The notes: generated by a model from the sequence alone, not told the origin. Shown: positions 11,160 through 22,430, counted from the first letter of the stretch. The stretch: 64,000 nt of DNA from Ligula intestinalis (GCA_036362985.1 JAYGXS010000006.1:18196120-18260119), one strand, 5' to 3'. Program-made: numbers and translations.

Positions 11160-13180
11160 CTACACGAACATGGACGAAGTGCCAGTGTTGGAAGAGGATG
11201 ATTGCGTTAATTCACCAGGTAGACGAAGAAGGATGCCATAAAAAAGCTCGGCCGTAGTGCATTGAATGTCCTCTATGACAGCTGAACAAATACCAAGAGT
11301 ACAATTGGCAGGTTGCCGCTCCATGAAGTTGGGTCTGAACAAGACATCAACGCATACTTAAGTTAATGATGTTGACGCTCCACGAGGCCGTTGGATGCAG
11401 GTTGATGCGCGATGGTAGTGATTTGCGCGCACCCAAACCATTTAGTGAACTGAAGGAAGAGGTTAGATTGTCATAGTAGCTAAAACACCGAAATTGGATA
11501 TCCAGTGCGCAAGCAAAACCACGGCAATATTTTCCACCGTGGTATCCGATATGGGAGCGGCAATGGATTATTGTGTAAAGCGATCCACAGTTGTCAAAAT
11601 GAGTAAAGCCACGTGACGGAGGTAACGGTCTGACGAGGTCCAGGGGATATGGTAGAAACCCACTTCGGGTACCGCAAATGTGCTTGGAGGAGAAATGGTA
11701 TGACGCTGGACTTTGTTCTATTAGTATGCCTAGTCCAAAGCGAGATGTCGGTGTTCATCTTTGTCCAGGCAAAACGTGCCCAGATAAGCTTGCAACCGGC
11801 GTTAAGGCTGGGGTGGGACGAAGAGTGAAAATGATAAAACACTACTTTATGGTAGGACTGTAGTTAACAGAACGAGAAGTAAATGTTGACCACTTGCACA
11901 CGATCGTTCCTGGAGATGCCGGAAGTGGAGCATCGCAAAGCTAACGTGAAGTAGACGTACGCATTTCAGTGATGGAGTCACCACCCGATTGCAATTTTGT
12001 TAACTTCGTCAGGTCAAACGCGGGGGTAAGCGTGTTGACCTCTGGTCGGGATAAGGCTTTGGCGAAAACATTGTCGCTGCCGCGAACGTAGCGTATATCA
12101 AAGGTAAACTGCGAAATAAAGTCAATGTGATGCACTCCTTGGGCTTGAGGGCGTGAGAGTTTTGTGATCCATGTGGCCATGAAAAGATCTGGCCTCCAAA
12201 GGGTGGTGACATTGTCGGATGGCTAGATGAAATGCAGGGAGTTCGAGCAAGAATGTACTGTAGCGAATCTTCGCTGGCTGTAGCTTCCGTGAGAAGAAGG
12301 CTAGCGGCCGCAATTGGTTGTTGACCGGTTGATGCAGAACTGCGCCGACGACAGTGTTAAAGGCGTCAGCGGTATGGATTAGCCATGCGTCTGCATAAGT
12401 GATGATGGAGCATAGCGGCATCCACGAGTGCTTAATTGGCTGCCTTAAATGTTACAAGAGCAGCGTCTGATAGGCATAACGATTCGACATTTGACTTCAG
12501 AAGGTCAGTCAAGGTGCCAGAGTCGCTGCATAGTTTGGAATAAAACGGCGGTAGTAGTTGATCAAGTCGATGAAGCAGCGAGGCTGTGTAATCTTTTAAG
12601 GAGCGCAAAAAGATAACACGCTTTGGAATTTCTCTGAAATTGGTGTAAGTCCAAGTTAGTTGACGTGGTGACCAAGGAAATCCAAAGAAGTAGCACCAAA
12701 AGGCATTTGTCGACGTTCAGCTATAACCCATTTGTTAAAACCGATCAAAAACTTGGCATAATTGCTTAGGGTGTTCCTCGGGTGAAAATGTAGCAATAAA
12801 ATGTGGTCGATGCACACGAACGTGAAAGGAAGGCCCGTAAGATGTCATCGATGAAACACTGGAGTGATTTGGCCGCACTACGCAAACCGAAGTGCATGCG
12901 AAGAAATTCGAAAAGGCCGAAAGGCGTCGTGACAATAGCCTTTGGGATATCTTCCTCCATAAACAGTGTCTGGTGGTGAGCTTTTACGGGGTCAATCTTG
13001 GAAAAAGATAGCCTTTCCGGACGGCATGTATGAGAAGTCGTGGATGTGGAGAATCGGGTATCGGTCCGGGACTGTTGCTCATTTCAGAGAATTATGATCA
13101 CCAGATGGTCTCCAATCATCGGATGACTTTTGGGGTACCATGTGCAGTCGAGAGGCCCATGGACTAGACTTTTTTGTGAA
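11160..13180 (-). mobile_element. Decayed Ty3/Gypsy pol (RT, RNase H, integrase)
   Basis: Read on the minus strand from 13180, the domains follow the Ty3/Gypsy order. RT starts with a SSPWASxLHMVP block (~13180-13140) and a WRPSGD block, then VPDRYPI (about 13070) and TPFGLFEFLRM-FGLR (12960-12880). RNase H follows (12400-11990) with AVGAVLHQ-like, LAFFSRKL and a HxDFISQFTFDIRYV...ALSR segment. Integrase remnants (11840-11160) include an H-SHP-x-L zinc-binding start and, near the end, an ED-I-QCTTAEL-YG-LRLPGE block. Frames change repeatedly. The RT catalytic box that is normally Y-I-D-D reads C-I-D-H in the region 12810-12825. No LTRs were identified. The style resembles CsRn1-like elements of flatworms. 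Confidence 0.85.
12810..13180 (-). pseudogene. Gypsy reverse transcriptase core, catalytic box lost
   Basis: The RT fingers and palm blocks described for the whole element are present, but the second catalytic aspartate is a histidine (C-I-D-H) and frame changes separate the blocks. It is therefore a non-functional remnant. Its N-terminal edge lies about 130 bp from the UTP11 start codon, in the opposite direction, so insertion and decay have eaten into what should be the UTP11 upstream region. Confidence 0.75.
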
Positions 13181-13310
13181 TTTAAGTAAATGAATTAAAT
13201 AAAATCTAATAATCCAACAAACTTTTAATGGACTGAATTTCAGGCGGACTAATAAACGTGATCCTTCGGGACCGTAACCCTCGCTTGCCATTTTTTCGGC
13301 TTCGTTGGTC

Positions 13311-16300
13311 ATGCCATTTGCGTCTTTTAAAAATATACAGAAGAAGAATGCCCGACTCCACAGAGAGCGTGCACAGGTATGTTATTCCTCTGACGTAGTT
13401 AATATTTCTAGCCGGCAGCCAGAACGAAGCTTGGCATACTGCCGAAGAAAAAGGACTTCATTTTGCGATCAAGGTAGTCGTATTGTTCTCTTAACATGCA
13501 TTCTCAAAAGGGACGAGGAAAGCAAACGAAATAGGATCCGAGAGCTTAAAAGGAGAGCGCTAACTAAGAACGAAGATGAATTCTATTTCGCTATGCAGAA
13601 CTCTAAGCTCACGGTCCGAATTTTATATTGAATAACTCGTTTCAGGCAGAGAAGGGATACACTCCATTGAACAATAAAAAGGAGTACAGTGAAGTGGTTC
13701 TCAAGGAGATGCTTACTCATGACGTTTCGTTTCTAAATCGTGAACTCCAAATTGAAATGTCAAAAATAGCCGATCTTGAGTCGCGCCTCAACCTTCTTCC
13801 TGGGGATCCATCAGTCACTAGTAAACGTCTGGGACCCAAGCGGACAGTTTTCGTCGAATCTGTTGAAGAGGCTCGTGATGTAAAATCTTCCGTCGAATCG
13901 ACTGTTCCTACTCGTGTCTGCGTTAAATTGAAAAATGATGACGTCGCAGAATTCATGTCGTTGCAAGAGAGTGGTTACCGGGAGCTGTCCGAAAGGCTTG
14001 ATCGTGCGGAGAAACTAAAGCTCGCAATTCAGAAACGTACAGCAAAGTCTCATGTACTGGTATGCAATCCGTCTTTTGTTTTTGTTTCTTTTGTTCAAAA
14101 GTGACCAAATCAAACTTCTCTGTATGACCTGAAGCCTGAAATTAAGGCATTGAATAATTTCCTTTTATGTGTCTTTGTTGGTTATCAGGGACTTGCCAGA
14201 CTTAAGGACACTGGTTCATTTGTAGATTGGACTGTCACTTTCCTTCATACGGATTTTGAAGCACCACCCAATAGCACAATCGAATCATTGGTTTTCAGTT
14301 TCAGACTTCTCAGTTTCATGATGTTGCGATCTGTCCCAATACTTACATCGAGTCTGCATTCTCTTACAGTATGCCGTGTTTGTTAATTACTGCGGCCCAC
14401 CTTTAAATATTCCTCACATAATTTACACACGTGCCCCCTATCGTCGGAGTTTGTATCATGACTGCCCCTATCTGGTCCGCGTTTCCATGCTTGAATAGAC
14501 CATTCAAGTTGACAGCAAGGGCAGCCTACCTTGATGATGTCTGAAAAAGATGACCGCTGGCTGCTCAGCACGTTCATAGATGGTGCGTAGTGAAGTGACA
14601 TTCGTCGACGTTAAGCTGGAAATTAAGTAGGCTCCCTTTTGTGGCGAATAAGCAGTCGTGGACTGCTTTATAAAATTTTGCAAAGCCCGTTGACGGCTCT
14701 ACAATATGTAGACCGTGATCTGTCATCAAACCAGTTTGCTTCCTACCCCTGTTTTCTAGCGAAATTGTCGAGTCCAAACGCCATAGGGGGTAAAAACGAT
14801 TCTTGCCACTGCGCATCCGTTTGTATTCTCCTCCCCATAAAACCTCATAAAATTTTCGAGTATTGCGGTCGATGCTACGCCGTCCGCAGAGACAGACGCA
14901 TTCTGCAACTCCGACCCAGTGGTACGGATGAATAGTATGCGGGCTTGACTTCTCAGTGGGAAATGTGATCGTAGATGCTGGAATATGCATACGTTTCTAG
15001 ACCCTAGTGTCTAAGGTCTGAGGACGCGCACTTTTCTTTGGTAGAGAGTAAATTTCTCGTGCCTGTCTAAAGTCCGAATTCCTGAATCGGGCCCTCGAGG
15101 AATGAAGATCTCGGAGGTCCACGCACACTTCACTTAGTGTAATAACAGTCTACGTGCCTCTACTTGATACGACATGTCGATTGCCCTCTCAGAACTGGCG
15201 ATCCGTCCACTACAGAGGGGGGTGGGTATCGCTAATTTGACGGATGGTTTGCAGGCAACTGAAAGGTCACTTTCGGAACATCTCTCTCTCGTCTCTGTAC
15301 GTACCGACACCAGTTGCTGAACAGCGCGAAAAGGAGCCTATGAACTTGCAAGTAGTTGAAGCGTTTCTTCGCTTTTCTTTACCGATTGTTTTCGGAAATT
15401 GGAATGGTCTGACTGAACCTGGAGACTCCTTAAATTGTTCACATATTGACTGCTTTGAACTGGCTTCTCAATAGGACAATAGTGAGAACTGACTGTCACT
15501 CATATGTGCGTGATGCAGTGACACGAATATCTGTAGACAACGGCCGTACAAGTAGCCAGATTGGGTGCATTCTAGTCAGCTCAGAGATCCGCAGCTGATA
15601 GTCCCAAAACTGGTTACGGCCATGGGTCTGAGCATGTTCTCCTTCGCATACGCCTCTATCTTCGCCTCCCATTCCATCCGCACCGAAACGATTGGTTTCG
15701 AGGAAACTTGATATTTCGCATAACAACGCGGCGAGGATCTAAAGCACTCAAATTTGGTTTAGTTTTACAACCCTACCTAAAGCAAAAGGTGGTAGCTAAT
15801 TAGGACTTTGAGATTTCTTTTGCTTACCTATTGGCGTGGTTGCGACTGTATTAGCTAACGAGCCTTGTTCTTGTCTGTCCAAAAGGCGTGAACCTTGTCT
15901 GAGAGCAATCCACCAACGCTGTGAGCTGAAATCGAAGTACAATAAAAATGTGATCACATTAGATATTACGTTTAATCGTTGCCCTTTATGACTTATTAAA
16001 AAATCGCCCAGTTGCCTACCATGGTAGTGTCAAACTCTGCATCGAATGACAGTGTTCAAGCTGTGAATGATGGCTCCATTGCTAACCACTTGACAAAGGA
16101 TGGGTGCTGGCGTGAGCATTTTGAGCCTCTTCGCGATTTAGATGACTAACCTACCACACAGTCGCTCTTCTGTCTATCAGATATTTATTTCTATCTACCG
16201 TATTGCGAGATAGATGCACTGAGTCAGCGCAGGGGGCAGGCAGGCAAGTAGCCCTTGTTGGATCCGGAACCTCGCCGGGTGGGCCTCAATCCCGGCGGCG

Positions 16301-16960
16301 AGGAGGAGGAGTCGGAGCAGCATGGTCAGGAGGGGCTACTCTGTCATAAAAAAAACAGATTGAGAGGAGAAGAGATGGATCCACCATACGGAGGTTTGGT
16401 TTAGCAGACCTTGGCCGCCCTGGGGGCGGGTGGGAACGCGGTCGAAGACGCGTCTGCTGTGGTAGGAAGGGAGGCGAATCAGATCACAGCAGGCGTGATC
16501 GGAGCTGCGCATCATATCAAATCTGGGAATGAGGTGTAGTGGCACGCCTCGACGGAGGCTTACGTCACACAGCCACCTGCCCCCGATCCCACCGTCGATC
16601 TTCTTCACTCGGTCCGGACACTAGAGTCAGGTGGGTGGGTGAGAGAGAAGGGGTTTCAGTAGATCCTGCGCGAGTCACCGTTCCTATGCTTATTCGGCTG
16701 TACCATCTTTGATGTCGAACTGTTGCTTGACCACTTGAACCTTACTGATTAATTCCATGGATACTCTTCTGTTTGCTAACCATCGTTTTGTATTCCTACA
16801 GCCTCTGTTTAGTTATCAGAACATTGTAGTCAGCATTTAAATTTAATTTTGATTCTTACTTCCTTTTCAGAAAAACAAAGGCGTCCGATACAAGGTGGAA
16901 TCAAAAGCCACGAAGAATCATCCTCCCGTGTACAAATTTGAACTTAAGAGATACCGTTGA
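13311..16960 (+). CDS. UTP11: UTP11, U3 snoRNA-associated protein 11 (five exons)
   Basis: Joined exons: 13311-13376, 13412-13473, 13511-13613, 13646-14059 and 16871-16960, 735 nt encoding 244 residues. Human UTP11 is about 253. All introns are GT-AG. UTP11 is a nucleolar component of the U3 snoRNP/small-subunit processome needed for 18S rRNA maturation. Matches to the family include an N-terminal basic SFKNIQKKNARLHRERAQ block, exon 2 LGILPKKKD, exon 3 ALTKNEDEFYFAM (family ALEKNPDEFYYKM), a central helical region with THDVSF (family TQDVKY), a coiled coil ending EKLKLAIQK, and a last exon with PPVYKFELKRYR before the stop (family AIYKFQSRRKR). The start is the first ATG of the conserved block. 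The donor of intron 3 (gtccga) is weak. No frameshift or stop is seen. The gene lies between a decayed Gypsy element and unassigned sequence. Confidence 0.88.
13377..13645 (+). other. UTP11: Three mini-introns of UTP11
   Basis: Introns 13377-13411 (35 nt), 13474-13510 (37 nt) and 13614-13645 (32 nt) interrupt the first 231 coding bases. Each begins with GT and ends with AG. Removing them restores collinearity with UTP11 proteins without gaps around the LR...KN stretch, which is strong support for these junctions. Very short 5' introns are known in flatworm genes. Confidence 0.8.
14060..16870 (+). other. Intron 4 of UTP11 (2.8 kb)
   Basis: This is a phase-0 intron between ...SHVL and KNKGV.... 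It begins gtatgc and ends in a T/C-rich tract with ttttcag. Inside are several unassigned frames. The longest is on the minus strand at 14574-14990 (138 residues), and a minus-strand frame at 14383-14601 has two C-x-x-C pairs. Neither resembles a family I know. A GC-rich block lies at 16215-16640. Confidence 0.7.
16215..16640. repeat. GC-rich island, probable repeat
   Basis: The base composition is clearly more G+C and CpG rich than the surrounding AT-rich intron, with GGCGG/GGAGG runs and many CG steps. It has no intact coding frame. It may be a SINE-like or other high-GC repeat, or a regulatory island. No second copy was found in this window, so it is described only. Confidence 0.35.
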
Positions 16961-18779
16961 TTCTTCTTCAGTCTTTTCTTCCACTTTTGTATCTACATTT
17001 AGCAGTGGATTTTCGATTGATGCCTAGTTTGTGCTTTCTCTTTTTTTCGGGCACTTAACGAAGTTATTCATTTGCTGACAAAATCGATCTCGCAAACGAT
17101 ATTTTGTGTCTCTAGAGGGTGATTTAGCTACCGCTTGGCCGGAAAATGTGAATTTTGTCTCCACTACAAACAACCACTAGGATCTATATTCTTCCTGATT
17201 GCCAGGGTTTTTCCAGAGCGTATTTTCTTGTGCTTACATATGCTGACTACCTGTTTATATTTATGGTGTTTGCTTTCGTCCGTTCCATCGAAGGTAAAGG
17301 AATCAAAGCAAACAACTCGTTACGATTAGGCTGAACATCAAGGAGCAGACCTTTGTTTGGATAGCCGAAGCCGGGGTAAAAGCAGCCCTGGAGGTGCGCA
17401 TTTTACTTTCATTCAGTTTCCCTATCCATTTTGCAACTGCCAGTTCTACTGATGTTGGCGACGATGTCCACTGTGTGTCCCACAGCATGGTGGACGCAGG
17501 GCTGGTGACTTGTGCGTGAATTACCTGATAATGATGACACAATTACGCAGTATCTATTGCACTCTGTCCTCACTCTTCCGCTTGGGCTCGGTGTTATGAC
17601 CAACTCAAGAAGATCGGCCAGTGACTGGCGCGTCACGAAATCGCATCTAGGTGCCGCATACGCCTAATGTGGACCATTTGTGAACACAGCGCGTTTGGGT
17701 AGCGGGGGGTAAGATTGGCCACCAGAACTGGTCGTTATCATAATAAAACTTGTATGGCCGCAAATAATGATAGGAAAACGTTGTCAGCATTAAGAACCTG
17801 AAGATAAATGCTTGATTTTATTGAAACCACCTAACTTAAGGTGAATTTGAAGACTTTACCTTCGTTATGAGCCCCTGCGCGTAAAGTTATTAAGTTCGAT
17901 GCCTGTTCCCTTTTTGGAAGATTAACTACAGCAAAAGGAGTGCTCACCGGTCAGGTTTACACAAGATGTTACAAGTGGGAAAAAAGGATTTGATTGGATC
18001 ATATAATGTGCTGCTGGCATTTCCTTATCACGTTTTTTTCAAACTTACACACTAGTCCGTCGTACTTAAACGTTATGCCATTTGTTTACGAATCAACATG
18101 GCGTCTTAGCGGCGAAGTTGAAAGGTGAAATGCTCACTGTATTTTCATCTTCTCTTAAGACAGCCAGCTGTATGAGTCCGAAAGCTCCAAAAGCTGTTTA
18201 ACTGATCGCGCCTTTATTTTCTTCACAAGAACCTGGGGCTCGCATATTCGCTTCCATTCGAAAGTGAATCTTGTTGCGTTCAAGGCTAAGCGATCTACTA
18301 TAACCACAGCAGTAAGATTGTTCCGTCTAATGGAAGAAGGCAATCAACTGTTGGAAGTAATTTACTGGGCACACAAGGCAAGTTGCTGTGGACTGACTGT
18401 TTGCTTGCGTGTAAACCATGCAACCGTACGGAAGCGTGTGGACAGTGAAGTATTGTGTACGAGTTTGTCATTGTTCGTGCGTGTTGGGTGTATGATTGGT
18501 CAGCTCAAAAGGGACAGTCGGGAGGCCATAAGCACAAGAGACCATGGGTGACAAGGCAGGCTGGTCTATGCGCGTAAGGTGCACGTTGTCTGCACACGTG
18601 ACGAAATAAGATCAACTCTGGGAGCCACCGCGCTTCGGTGGAACGGCTGTTGGTCACCTGGATTGCCTCGGCAGACAGGATGCAGGAGAAAGGGGGGGGG
18701 GGGTTCATTGGAACAACTGGGAGACGCACCGAGACGCCAGAGAAAGGAAGCATTGGAACAGCTGCTACACGCTCACAGT
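16961..18779. other. No supported gene
   Basis: 3' flank of UTP11. No AATAAA was noticed in the first 170 bp. A frame without a start codon from about 17300 to 17519 stays open for ~73 codons but matches nothing recognised. A G13-type homopolymer lies near 18690-18703. Confidence 0.45.
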
Positions 18780-19110
18780 TTAAAAAATTTCCTAATGATA
18801 TTTTTAAGGCCGTAAAATGTCTATTCGTCAAGCACAGTAGCTGTCCATTTGTCGTTGTTGCTTATGAAGTACAGATCACATGGGTCACATCAAATGCGAG
18901 ATCTTATATGCTCCATGTGGCCTCTTCCCCTCCGCATAGCGATTGCAAACAGTCTGTAGGTTGGAAACCCTAAATGCATGTAAACTGGCAGGCGTCACTC
19001 AAAATTACTGGGTAATGGAAAAAAACGTTTTTTTTAAATCTGAAAGATACATCTTCTTCAGTTACAAAATTCGAAAAAGTCATAATCTGCTACCAGATTT
19101 GTCTCCTAAA
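18780..19110 (+). repeat. Truncated third copy of the foldback/MITE-like family
   Basis: The interior (AGCTGTCCATTTG... near 18838) and the right arm (AAATCTGAAAGATAC then TTCTTCAG..., 19035-19065) match the copy at 32905-33370 in the same orientation. The outer left arm is missing; similarity begins at the inner end of that arm. No coding potential. Confidence 0.5.
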
Positions 19111-19229
19111 AATCTGTTTGAATTTATTTGGCCGTCGAAAATCAGTGCGAGAAAGTCATATTATTTCAGTAGTCGTTTTGTGCAGATTACTGTTTACGTA
19201 GGCGACTGAAAACTCGTTGAAAAACCGGC

Positions 19230-19678
19230 ATCGTGACGTGAGTGCGTAGTGGCACGCTAGCGCCATTGTCCCTCCACGTCAAGGCAGACCTGACGTCTAG
19301 TGATGGCAAGCCTCGACTTACCTATTGGACGGCTGTTGACTTCGCGAGAAGCCGCATTAAGTAGACTGCCCTCAATCCGTCCAGTGAGTTGCCCGCATTA
19401 GTAGGCTAGCGCCAATTAGTAGGTTGGCCTCAGTCCGTCTGGTCATTGGCTCTCAAGGCTAACGCACAAGAACCTCAATGCGGTAACTGTCGTCAGGCCG
19501 GCACTTTATATAAAGCCCCCCCGCCCTCTAGCGGTAGATGGGCTGTCCGGCGGTCCATTTATTCCTGCCTCTTCCTCCATTTCTCGTGTATAAAATAGAC
19601 TGTTCCTTCCAGTCTCGCCTCCTATGACTTCTCTTCCCCTAAGGAACCGGGTTGAACTTGCTTAACTCCCTGTGATAT
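19230..19678 (+). repeat. Probable LTR remnant of a Ty3/Gypsy (CsRn1-like) element
   Basis: The segment contains TATATAAA (19507-19514) and ends just before a tRNA-Trp-like primer site at 19679. The ~60 bp before that site, including CCTAAGGAACCGGG (19639-19652), recur upstream of another primer-site-like sequence at 20587-20674. The 5' limit of the LTR is not resolved; 19230 is an estimate. Confidence 0.45.
19507..19514 (+). promoter_or_regulatory. TATA box within the LTR-like region
   Basis: TATATAAA lies in a GC-richer context about 170 bp upstream of the primer-binding-like site, where an LTR promoter would be expected. Assignment is by position only. Confidence 0.35.
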
Positions 19679-19757
19679 TGGTGAACCCGATGTGAACTAA
19701 ACTCGCAACTTCTATCTGGCCTCCTCTCCCTGCGATAATGGTTACTTCCCGACGTGT
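19679..19757 (+). other. Two primer-binding-site-like sequences (tRNA-Trp type)
   Basis: TGGTGAACCCGATGTGAA (19679-19696) and TGGTTACTTCCCGACGTGT (19739-19757) both resemble the complement of the 3' end of animal tRNA-Trp, the primer used by CsRn1-type Gypsy elements. Both are imperfect. A third version, TGGTGACTGCCCGGTGTGA, is at 20656-20674. Confidence 0.45.
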
Positions 19758-20586
19758 CCCTGTGAGAAGTGTATAACATGGCATGCCCTCTAGCGTGAGA
19801 TAGGCGGGGAGGGGGGGGGCGGTATAGAGGGTCGGGACACCGCTGCAAGGACGACCGTGTGCGGAAGACTAGGCAAAGCTTTTGCGCCAACGTTAGACCA
19901 GCACTTAAAATACATGTGACTGCACAAGTCACTAATACGTCTCAGCAGAGACTTTACGTATGCCTGTAAGCATCTAAGTAAGTTAAGCCTATTAGCCTGC
20001 TCCTCAGCTACTTCCATACGTAGCTCGTCTATTATATGCGGGATGCTAACCTGACATTATCGCGGTTTAACGTGGCCTGGAAGGCTGCCCGCTGACCTTA
20101 TACCAAACAAGGCTAGCATTCCAGTGTGCGTTGTGTTGTGTGAAGTGGCTGACTAGTGGACTTGTAGGAGTCTAAGCCGTGACTGCGCTCTTAAAACTAC
20201 AATTATCGCGCCCAGTTCCGTACAAGAAGAAGAAGTATAAGACCAATAGGAGTTTTTTTTATTGTGTAGAGGAACTCAACGGTAGTCTGAATCCCAGACG
20301 CGCGGAAGGCCCCGGGCTCTGCGCGCGCGCTTCTGTCTGCTAGTGCACTATGGGTGTAAGTGAATAAACGTCATGCGAGAGTGATTCGGATTCGGCAGCC
20401 GCCCCGATGACTGACGCTAGACTCACTTGGCACTCTGTCCCCTCGCGGGGCAGACGCGTTGCTGCTGCTCTCATTGTCGAAGGCATGCCAGATCGAGTCA
20501 GCCCTTCTGCTTACTATTCTCCTATTTATTCTGTACAGAGTACTATCTTCTTATAGCTCTGGTTTCCCAAAACTTCTCTAATCTCC

Positions 20587-20700
20587 TAAGGAACCGGGCC
20601 TGGAAGATCGCAGTCGTTAAGGTTAAACCTTCGTAACCTGAGCACATTGCGATAATGGTGACTGCCCGGTGTGAGCTGAACTCTCAACTTCTGATCTGGC
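20587..20700 (+). repeat. Second LTR-end/leader remnant with primer-site-like sequence
   Basis: CCTAAGGAACCGGG is followed by a primer-site-like TGGTGACTGCCCGGTGTGA (20656-20674) and a CTGAACTCTCAACTTCT leader. The same order (motif, site, CTAAACTCGCAACTTCT) is seen at 19639-19715. The protease frame follows about 230 bp downstream, so this copy may be the true 5' leader of that element. Confidence 0.45.
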
Positions 20701-20899
20701 TGACGTCAATCATAATCAGACCTCCCTCATCTTCAATTGAATTTATCCTGTGTCATCTTATGTGACCGCGAAATGGATAATTTCGTCACCGACCCCTTGT
20801 CGTAAAGCACGATGGAGACTCACAATCGCTCACGGCCCATTGACCCCAGGCCATGGTTCTTCTCCCTGTTCCTTCAAGCCTAAATCCGGACACTTGCCT

Positions 20900-21345
20900 G
20901 CCAGAGAATAGACGCAGCCGTTTTCTCTGGCCCTCCCGGCTCTGGTTGCACCTTCTATGTCTGTGACAGCTTTATTCGCAGACGTTTCCTAGTAGACACC
21001 GGAGCTCAGTTATCGGTCGTCCCTCCAAGTCCAGCTGACCGTAAATCACCCAGTCTTGGTCTACACATTCAGGTTGCAAACTGTTCCCCCCATCCCAACT
21101 TTTGGCAGCCGGTCCCTCACCCTAGACATTGGACTTCGAAGATCCTTTTCCTGGATTTTTGTTATCGCCGATGTTCTCATCTGCCAAACCTTTGTCTTGT
21201 CGCACTCATCCTCTTACCTCTGCGCGCTCTTGCACTTTTGCGTCCCCACTTTCACCGCGCGTACGCCGAAGGTAATCGATACCTCGCAAACTCTGACGCC
21301 AATACCTGCACCCTTTCCTGATTGGCTGATGACTAGACGACTTCG
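20900..21345 (+). pseudogene. Ty3/Gypsy aspartic protease (retropepsin) remnant
   Basis: Reading from about 20940, the translation has a C-T-F-Y-V-C-D start, then R-F-L-V-D-T-G-A-Q-L-S-V-V-P, the retropepsin active-site signature with the catalytic aspartate in DTGA. It continues through an IPTFGSRSLTLDIGLRRSFSWIF block typical of CsRn1-like flatworm elements. Frames change near 21050 and after 21200. No RT follows on this strand, so this is an isolated gag-pol fragment whose pol was lost. It could be a relative of the minus-strand Gypsy element at 11160-13180. Confidence 0.75.
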
Positions 21346-21349
21346 CTAA

Positions 21350-21820
21350 GCCCGCGGACATGGACGCTTTTACACCTACACAGCTAGACTTGGCGACAAT
21401 TATTGCGTCCTTATTATTTTGGGATAATACTCACTAGGAACTTCGTTAGTTAGTCCGGACGTCGAAATTCGACAGACTTAGTCAGGCTGCAATGGCTCCT
21501 TCTTAATGTAGCCTCGTCGGCACCCCCGTGGGAGTCTGCGCGCCACAGGATTAGATCCACTCATTAAGTCAAAATAACCTGACCACATGTATGCTAAACC
21601 AGCAAGTCCAATTCCGTCATGATTTTTGCATGAATTTCCAGCCACATCCCAAACTTATTTGATAAGGTTCCAGTCGTATGCGGATCTTAGGTAGGGACAG
21701 CCTGCTAATATTCACTTCGCATGGCAACCAAATCTCCTCGCCAGAACTTTCACTGAACTTCATTTGCCTCCACTAGGCCGTTTCACGAGTATTATTTCCA
21801 CACCAATATAACATGCTCAC
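21350..21820. other. No gene; short dispersed-repeat pieces
   Basis: AGTCAGGCTGCAATGGCTCC at 21479-21498 recurs at 61409. AAGTCCA..TTCCGTCATGA at 21604-21625 recurs near 48000 next to the unidentified repeat Y. These are fragments of interspersed repeats with unknown limits. Confidence 0.45.
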
Positions 21821-21899
21821 TCATATCAAGCGATGGTACAGGCCTAAATTCTCAGCATGGATGACATCTTTTGAAAGGACAAGTTCCAGTTTAACTTTT

Positions 21900-22430
21900 A
21901 GAGTCCCTTTAGCCCTGGTTGGGAGCAAGACATTCTCAACGAGAAAGAGATCAGTTGTCCGCTTTAACAGCGTGGAATCCAAGAGATTGCGCGAATCTTT
22001 TTACTAAAAATGGCTCTAGTTGACCATCGGTGCAGCAAAAGCTCCAGCTATCCCTACTTCGTGCTCTTGAGCTTCTTTTCATCCAAACACTATCTCTTAA
22101 GTTGGATTGAAATTCAAACTTGGTGCAGCATATATTTTTCGTTGTAACCACAGTGCTTCACAATTTTCTTTTTTGAAGTGACGAATCTTCTCTTGACATA
22201 GGCTGCTTATCCTCATAATTTTCTTCGCAGCCGATCCCGGCGAAAGAGTTGGTAATCACGGAGTAAAACTTTGGAATCTATTATTGCAGGCAGTGTAACA
22301 AGGTGTCTGTAATAGCAATGACATCTGGCTGAAAATTTGGCATCCATGCTTTTAGCTCATCTGGATTCTAAAACAAACGCTATGCATTCTTATAGGGCAA
22401 GTGGATTTACGCTCGGATGCCATTTTGAGC
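21900..22430 (-). pseudogene. LINE endonuclease remnant
   Basis: On the minus strand, from about 22365, the translation gives N-P-D-E-L-K-A-W-M-P-N-F-Q-P-D-V-I-A-I-T-D-T, the conserved start of CR1/Jockey APE endonucleases (DELK...PDVIAITETW). It is followed by a degraded region with frequent stops. No RT follows on this strand down to 21360. This is a distinct, strongly decayed copy, different in orientation and position from the element beginning at 23550. Confidence 0.6.

Noticed and set aside
18264..18380. Short match to histone H2B (KRSTIT followed by TAVRLF)
   Set aside because: The similarity covers about a dozen residues, needs a five-residue gap, and neither flank continues as H2B. 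Likely chance.
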